64,000 bases of DNA, taken from Lolium rigidum. Lineage: Eukaryota; Streptophyta; Magnoliopsida; Poales; Poaceae. This document shows, one piece after another, positions 59,913 through 64,000 of the stretch (the first letter of the stretch is position 1; each line of letters starts with the position of its first letter). The stretch is taken from assembly GCF_022539505.1 (NCBI RefSeq), contig NC_061509.1:211878254-211942253 (forward strand). Direction: 5' to 3'. A program made the translations under genes and the position numbers. Under the pieces are notes generated by a model, which was not told the origin of the DNA, made no database searches, and saw nothing but the letters and a program-made list of their open reading frames with translations.

Positions 59913-61580
59913 TGATTAGATGGTTGGTCGATCACTCGTACACTCGGGGGTGGAGCAAGTGAGGCTTGGTGTGATGGCACAAATATCAATATCTTGTGCA
60001 TCCTACCTGGCCTCACTTACTCCATCCCTGGATGTTAATATTTGTTTCGACCAACAAAGTATGAGGCATTCCATTTAGTTGATACCACTTGGCTCTTTCT
60101 TCCATTTTAGTGCCGATGATTAGAATGTTCGGTCAACTCGTACACTCCGGGGTGTCGCTAGTGAGCCCGGTGTGATGGCACAAATATCAATCTCTTGTGC
60201 ATCCTACCTGGCCTCACTAACGCCATCCCGGGATGTTCATATTTGTTTCGACCAACAAAGTATGAGGCATTCCATTTAGTTCATACTAGCTACTTCTTAA
60301 TTGCATTGGCCTTTCTTCCATTTTAGTGCCGATGATTAGAATGTTTGGTCACCTATACGCCGCAATATACTTTGTAGACGAGCCCCCTTTCCCCGGCCGC
60401 CGTTCCGTGAACGAGTCCTTGATGAGACAACAACGCCGACATGCCTCTCCGGCGCAGCACCACTTTTCTTCTCTCGCCGTCCAGTACGTGAACGAGTCCT
60501 TAATGCCAAGACGGTGCCAGCCTCCCTAGCATCATGCCGACCCTCGTTGTCGCGCTTCGGGCCGTAGTCGATCATGCGCCCTGCACTCTTCGCCTTCTTG
60601 CCCGGTGAACGAATAGACTAATCGTTGGAATAAGGAAGCCGATGACGGCCGATCGCAATTTAATCTTGCGACCGGCTGTCATCGGTTTCCTTATTCCAAC
60701 GATCAGCCTATTGGTTCACCGAGCAAGAAGGCGAACAGTGCAGGCGGGACACACGGCTTGAAGCGCGGCAACACGGCCCGGCATAATGCTGGGCAGGCCG
60801 GCACGGTCTTTGCATCAAGGACTCGTTCACTGGATAGCGAGGGACTGGCGTGGTTCTGCGCCGGAGATGCAGATCGGCGTTGTTGTGTCATCAAGCACCC
60901 GTTGATGGAACGCCGACCGGGGAAAGGGGGCCCTTCTGCAAAGTATTTGTGTTGACCAACAATGTATGAGGCACATATTCTATTTTGTCATTCCATTTGC
61001 TTTGAGATTTTCAAAATGCCGATGATTAAAATGCTTGGTCACCGTACACTCAGGGGCGGTGTTAGTGAGCCTCGTGTGATTGCACAAATATCAATCTCTT
61101 GTGCATCCTACTCGGCTCGCTAACTCCGTCCCGGAATGTTAATATTTGTTTCGACCAACAAAGTATGAGGCCCTTGTCATTCCATTTGCTTTGGTATTTT
61201 CAAAATGCCGATGATTAAAATGTTGGTCACCGTACACTTGGGGGTGGCGTAAGTGAGCTCTGGTAAGATAGCACAAATATCAATCTCTTGTGCATCGGAC
61301 TTGGTCTCACTTACGCCATCCCTAAATGTTAATATTTGTGTTGACCAACAATGTATGAGGCACTTATTCCATTTTGTCATTCCATTTGCTTTGACATTTT
61401 CAAAATGCCGATGATTAAAATGTTTGGTCACCGTACACTCGGGGCGGCGTAAGTGAGCTCGGTAAGATAGCACAAATATCAATCTCTTGTGCATCGGACT
61501 TGGTCTCACTTACACCGTCCCCGAATGTTAATATTTGTGTTGACCAACAATGTATGAGGCATTTATTCCATTTCTCTTGT
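59913..61580. repeat. Imperfect ~170-200-bp tandem repeats in CACTA I
   Basis: At least five units begin near GCCGATGATTA (60114, 60330, 61018, 61207, 61408; a related one near 59913 reads GATGATTAGATGGTTGGTCG). They share CACAAATATCAATCTCTTGT and GTTAATATTTG...GACCAACAA...GTATGAGGCA. Each unit is partly self-complementary. Confidence 0.8.
60363..60950. repeat. Large inverted repeat (arms ~290 bp) in CACTA I
   Basis: 60363-60655 and 60660-60950 are imperfect reverse complements: CCCCCTTTCCCCGGCCGCCG matches (complement) CGCCGACCGGGGAAAGGGGG; GTGAACGAGTCCTTAATGC matches GCATCAAGGACTCGTTCAC. The centre is near 60658 (GATCGCAATTTAATCTTGCG). It sits in the tandem array. Confidence 0.82.
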
Positions 61581-61974
61581 GCATCGGACTTGTTGGTCTC
61601 ACTTTCTTCCATTTTCATCATAGTAGGAACTGGATGAAGGACCCCGATGCAAGCGAGCCCGGTGGGTAGAGATTACGGAGCAAAGGAGGAACCGGATGAA
61701 GACTACTTTGTATCTCGAAATTGTGAATTTTGTATGAATTAAGAGTTGTATGCAAAACATTTGACACTTGCCACTATATATGTATCTCGATCGGGCTCTA
61801 AGTAATGTGATGATGATGTCTATGTTATATCTCGTGCAATGTACATGATATTTATATTATATCTGAATGTTGCTCGTATATAACCCGTGTATCCGTGTAT
61901 CCGTATTGCTGTCTATAAACTGCATGTGTATGTGTATAGCAGAGCAGCACAAAATCGTGTATAATACAAGCAAA

Positions 61975-62160
61975 TTCCGTGGCGCACTAAAAACCAATTC
62001 CGTGGCGCACGCTTTTCGTGGCGCACCTAAGGACACGTGCGCCACGAAACCTTAATTCCGTGGCGCATGAGCAGGTGCGCCACAGAAACCTTATTTTTGT
62101 GGTGACGTTTCTGTGGCGCACCTCCCATGCGCCACAGAATCCATTTTTCGTGCGCCACTG
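61975..62160. repeat. Right subterminal hairpin array of CACTA I
   Basis: CCGTGGCGCAC and GTGCGCCAC units, partly paired as hairpins, mirror the left array. Fewer and more spaced than on the left. Confidence 0.8.
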
Positions 62161-62181
62161 ATGAGGCTTTTCCTACTAGTG

Positions 62182-63770
62182 TAACTCTAAAATGTCTTGG
62201 ATAATTTGATACTTGGCAATTGTTGTGCTCATGTTTAAGCTCTTGCATCATATGCTTTGCACCCATTAATGAAGAAATACTTAGAGCTTGCTAATTTGGT
62301 TTGCATATTTGGTTTCTCTAGAGTCTAGATAACATCTAGTATTGAGTTTTGAACAACAAGGAAGACGGTATGGAGTCTTATAATGTTTACCATATGTCTT
62401 TTATGTGAGTTTTGTCTGTACTGTTCATCCTTGTGTTTGTTTCAAATAACCTTGCTAGCCTAAACCTTGTATCGAGAGGGAATACTTCTCATGCATCCAA
62501 AATACTTGAGCCAACCCCTATGCCATTTGTGTCCACCATACCTACCTACTACATGGTATTTATCCGCCATTCCAAAGTAAATTGCTTGAGTGCTACCTTT
62601 AAAATTCCATCATTCACCTTTGCAATATATAGCTCATGGGACAAATAGCTTAAAAACTATTGTGGTATTGAATATGTACTTATGCACTTTATCTCTTATT
62701 AAGTTGCTTGTTGTGCGATAACCATGCTTCGGGGACGCCATCAACTATTCTTTGTTGAATATCATGTGAGTTGCTATGCATGTCCGTCTTGTCTCGAAGC
62801 AAGAGAGATCTACCACCTTCATGGTTGGAGCATGCATATTGTTAGAGAAGAACTTTGGGCCGCTAACTAAAGCCATGATTCATGGTGGAAGTTTCAGTTT
62901 GGACATATATCCTCAATCTCATATGAGAATAATAATTGTTGCCACATTCTTATGCATTAAAGAGGAGTCCATTATCTGTTGTCCCGGTATGGATGTCTAA
63001 GTTGAGAATAATCAAAAGCGAGAAATCCAAAATGCGAGCTTTCTCTTTAGACCTTTGTACAGGCGGCATGGAGTAACCCATTGTGACACTTGGTCAAAAC
63101 ATGTGCATTGCAAAGATCCGGTAGTCCAAGTTAATTAGGACAAGGTGCGGGCACTATTAGTATACTATGCATGAGACTTGCAACTTGTAAGATATAATGT
63201 ACATAACTCATATGCTTTATTACTACCGTTGACAAAATTGTTTCATGTTTTCAAAATAAAAGCTCTAGCACAAATATAGCAATCGATGCTTTCCTCTTTG
63301 AAGGACCATTCTCTTTACTTTTATGTTGAGTCAGTTCACCTATCTCTCTCCACCTCAAGAAGCAAACACTTGTGTGAACTGTGCATTGATTCCTACATAC
63401 TTGTATATTGTACTTGTTATATTACTCTATGTTGACTATTATCCATGAGATATACATGTTACAAGTTGAAAGCAACCGCTGAAACTTAATCTTCCTTTGT
63501 GTTGCTTCAATACCTTTACTTTGATTTATTGCTTTATGAGTTAACTCTTATGCAAGACTTATTAATACTTGTCTTGAAGTACTATTCATGAAAAGTCTTT
63601 GCTTTATGATTCACTTGTTTACTCATGTCATTACCATTGTTTTGATCGCTGCATCCACTACATATGTTTACAAATAGTATGATCAAGGTTATGATGGCAT
63701 ATCACTTCAGAAATTATCTTTGTTATCGTTTTACCTGCTCGGGACGAGCGGAACTAAGCTTGGGGATGCT
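62182..63770 (+). other. Noncoding 3' domain of element H, second part, with polypurine tract
   Basis: Collinear with 342-1950 of A (reverse). Ends TAAGCTTGGGGATGCT at 63755-63770, the polypurine tract. No protein supported. Confidence 0.78.
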
Positions 63771-64000
63771 TGATACGTCTCCGACGTATCGATAATTTCT
63801 TATGTTCTATGCCATATTATTGATGATACCTACATGTTTTATGCACACTTTATGTCATATTCGTGCATTTTCCGGAACTAACCTATTAACAAGATGCCGA
63901 AGTGCCGGTTCCTGTTTTCTGCTGTTTTTGGTTTCGTAAATCCTAGTAACGAAATATTCTCGGAATTGGACGAAACGAAGACCCGAGGGCCTATTTTTCC
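63771..64000 (+). repeat. 3' LTR of element H (first 230 bp)
   Basis: Starts TGATACGTCTCCGACGTATC and matches 54333-54562. Cut by the window edge. Confidence 0.9.

Larger units (their letters stand above)
57859..62181. mobile_element. Non-autonomous CACTA transposon I (4323 bp, TSD TAA)
   Basis: Ends CACTAGTAGGAAAACCC and ...GCTTTTCCTACTAGTG with TAA duplicated at 57856-57858 and 62182-62184. Both subterminal regions are packed with inverted GTGGCGCAC/GTGCGCCAC units. No transposase or TNP1-like gene. The middle has tandem repeats and a large inverted repeat. Confidence 0.92.
54333..64000 (+). mobile_element. Gypsy-type element H, split by a CACTA element
   Basis: 5' LTR 54333-55940, primer site about 55952-55970, ORF 56204-56868, 3' noncoding domain 56869-57858 and 62182-63770, polypurine tract 63755-63769, 3' LTR from 63771 to beyond the window. 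LTRs and 3' domain match A and F, but the coding cassette is different and lacks gag-protease. Non-autonomous. CACTA element I interrupts its 3' domain. Confidence 0.88.

Overview
The window is plant nuclear DNA from a large, repeat-packed grass genome, most likely a Triticeae species (wheat, Aegilops, barley or rye group). The evidence is nested Athila-type Gypsy elements with tRNA-Asp-type primer sites, CACTA transposons, Tourist/Harbinger MITEs carrying TAA/TTA target duplications, and one intron-containing monocot-style gene with a GC-rich first exon. Family names from repeat databases were not assigned because no search could be run.

Layout. 1-17118 is a four-deep nest. A CACTA end (to 17118) was entered by Gypsy element B (8753-16562, + strand). 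Element D (6900-8752) then landed inside the 5' LTR of B, and Gypsy element A (1-6899, - strand) landed inside D. 17119-21703 holds MITEs, low-copy sequence and a 5'-truncated LINE. 21704-28423 is element E, same family as D: an LTR element without recognisable gag-pol that carries, on the opposite strand, a multi-exon plant-mobile-domain (PMD) gene and an acidic ORF. A broken B3-domain gene follows at 28.4-28.8 kb. 31709-39850 is a Harbinger-like element G split by Gypsy element F (32227-39174, two 1595-bp LTRs, TSD CGAGG). 39.85-46.5 kb is crowded with Harbinger-type elements, including a dead transposase.

The only gene that looks intact is a seven-exon calcium-dependent protein kinase (46969-51495, + strand, 548 aa) with all kinase motifs and four EF-hands. 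It is followed by a minisatellite, a LINE reverse-transcriptase fragment, and Gypsy element H (54333 to beyond 64000), itself split by a 4.3-kb non-autonomous CACTA element (57859-62181).

The most notable features are: the antisense PMD gene and acidic ORF in the D/E family; four Gypsy copies (A, B, F, H) that share LTRs and a long 3' noncoding domain but carry different coding cassettes; a duplicated polypurine-tract-like motif inside that 3' domain; a chimeric LTR in B; and a recurrent CTG-to-CTCG / CAG-to-CGAG insertion signature in the repeats, which may be an assembly artefact linked to CHG methylation.
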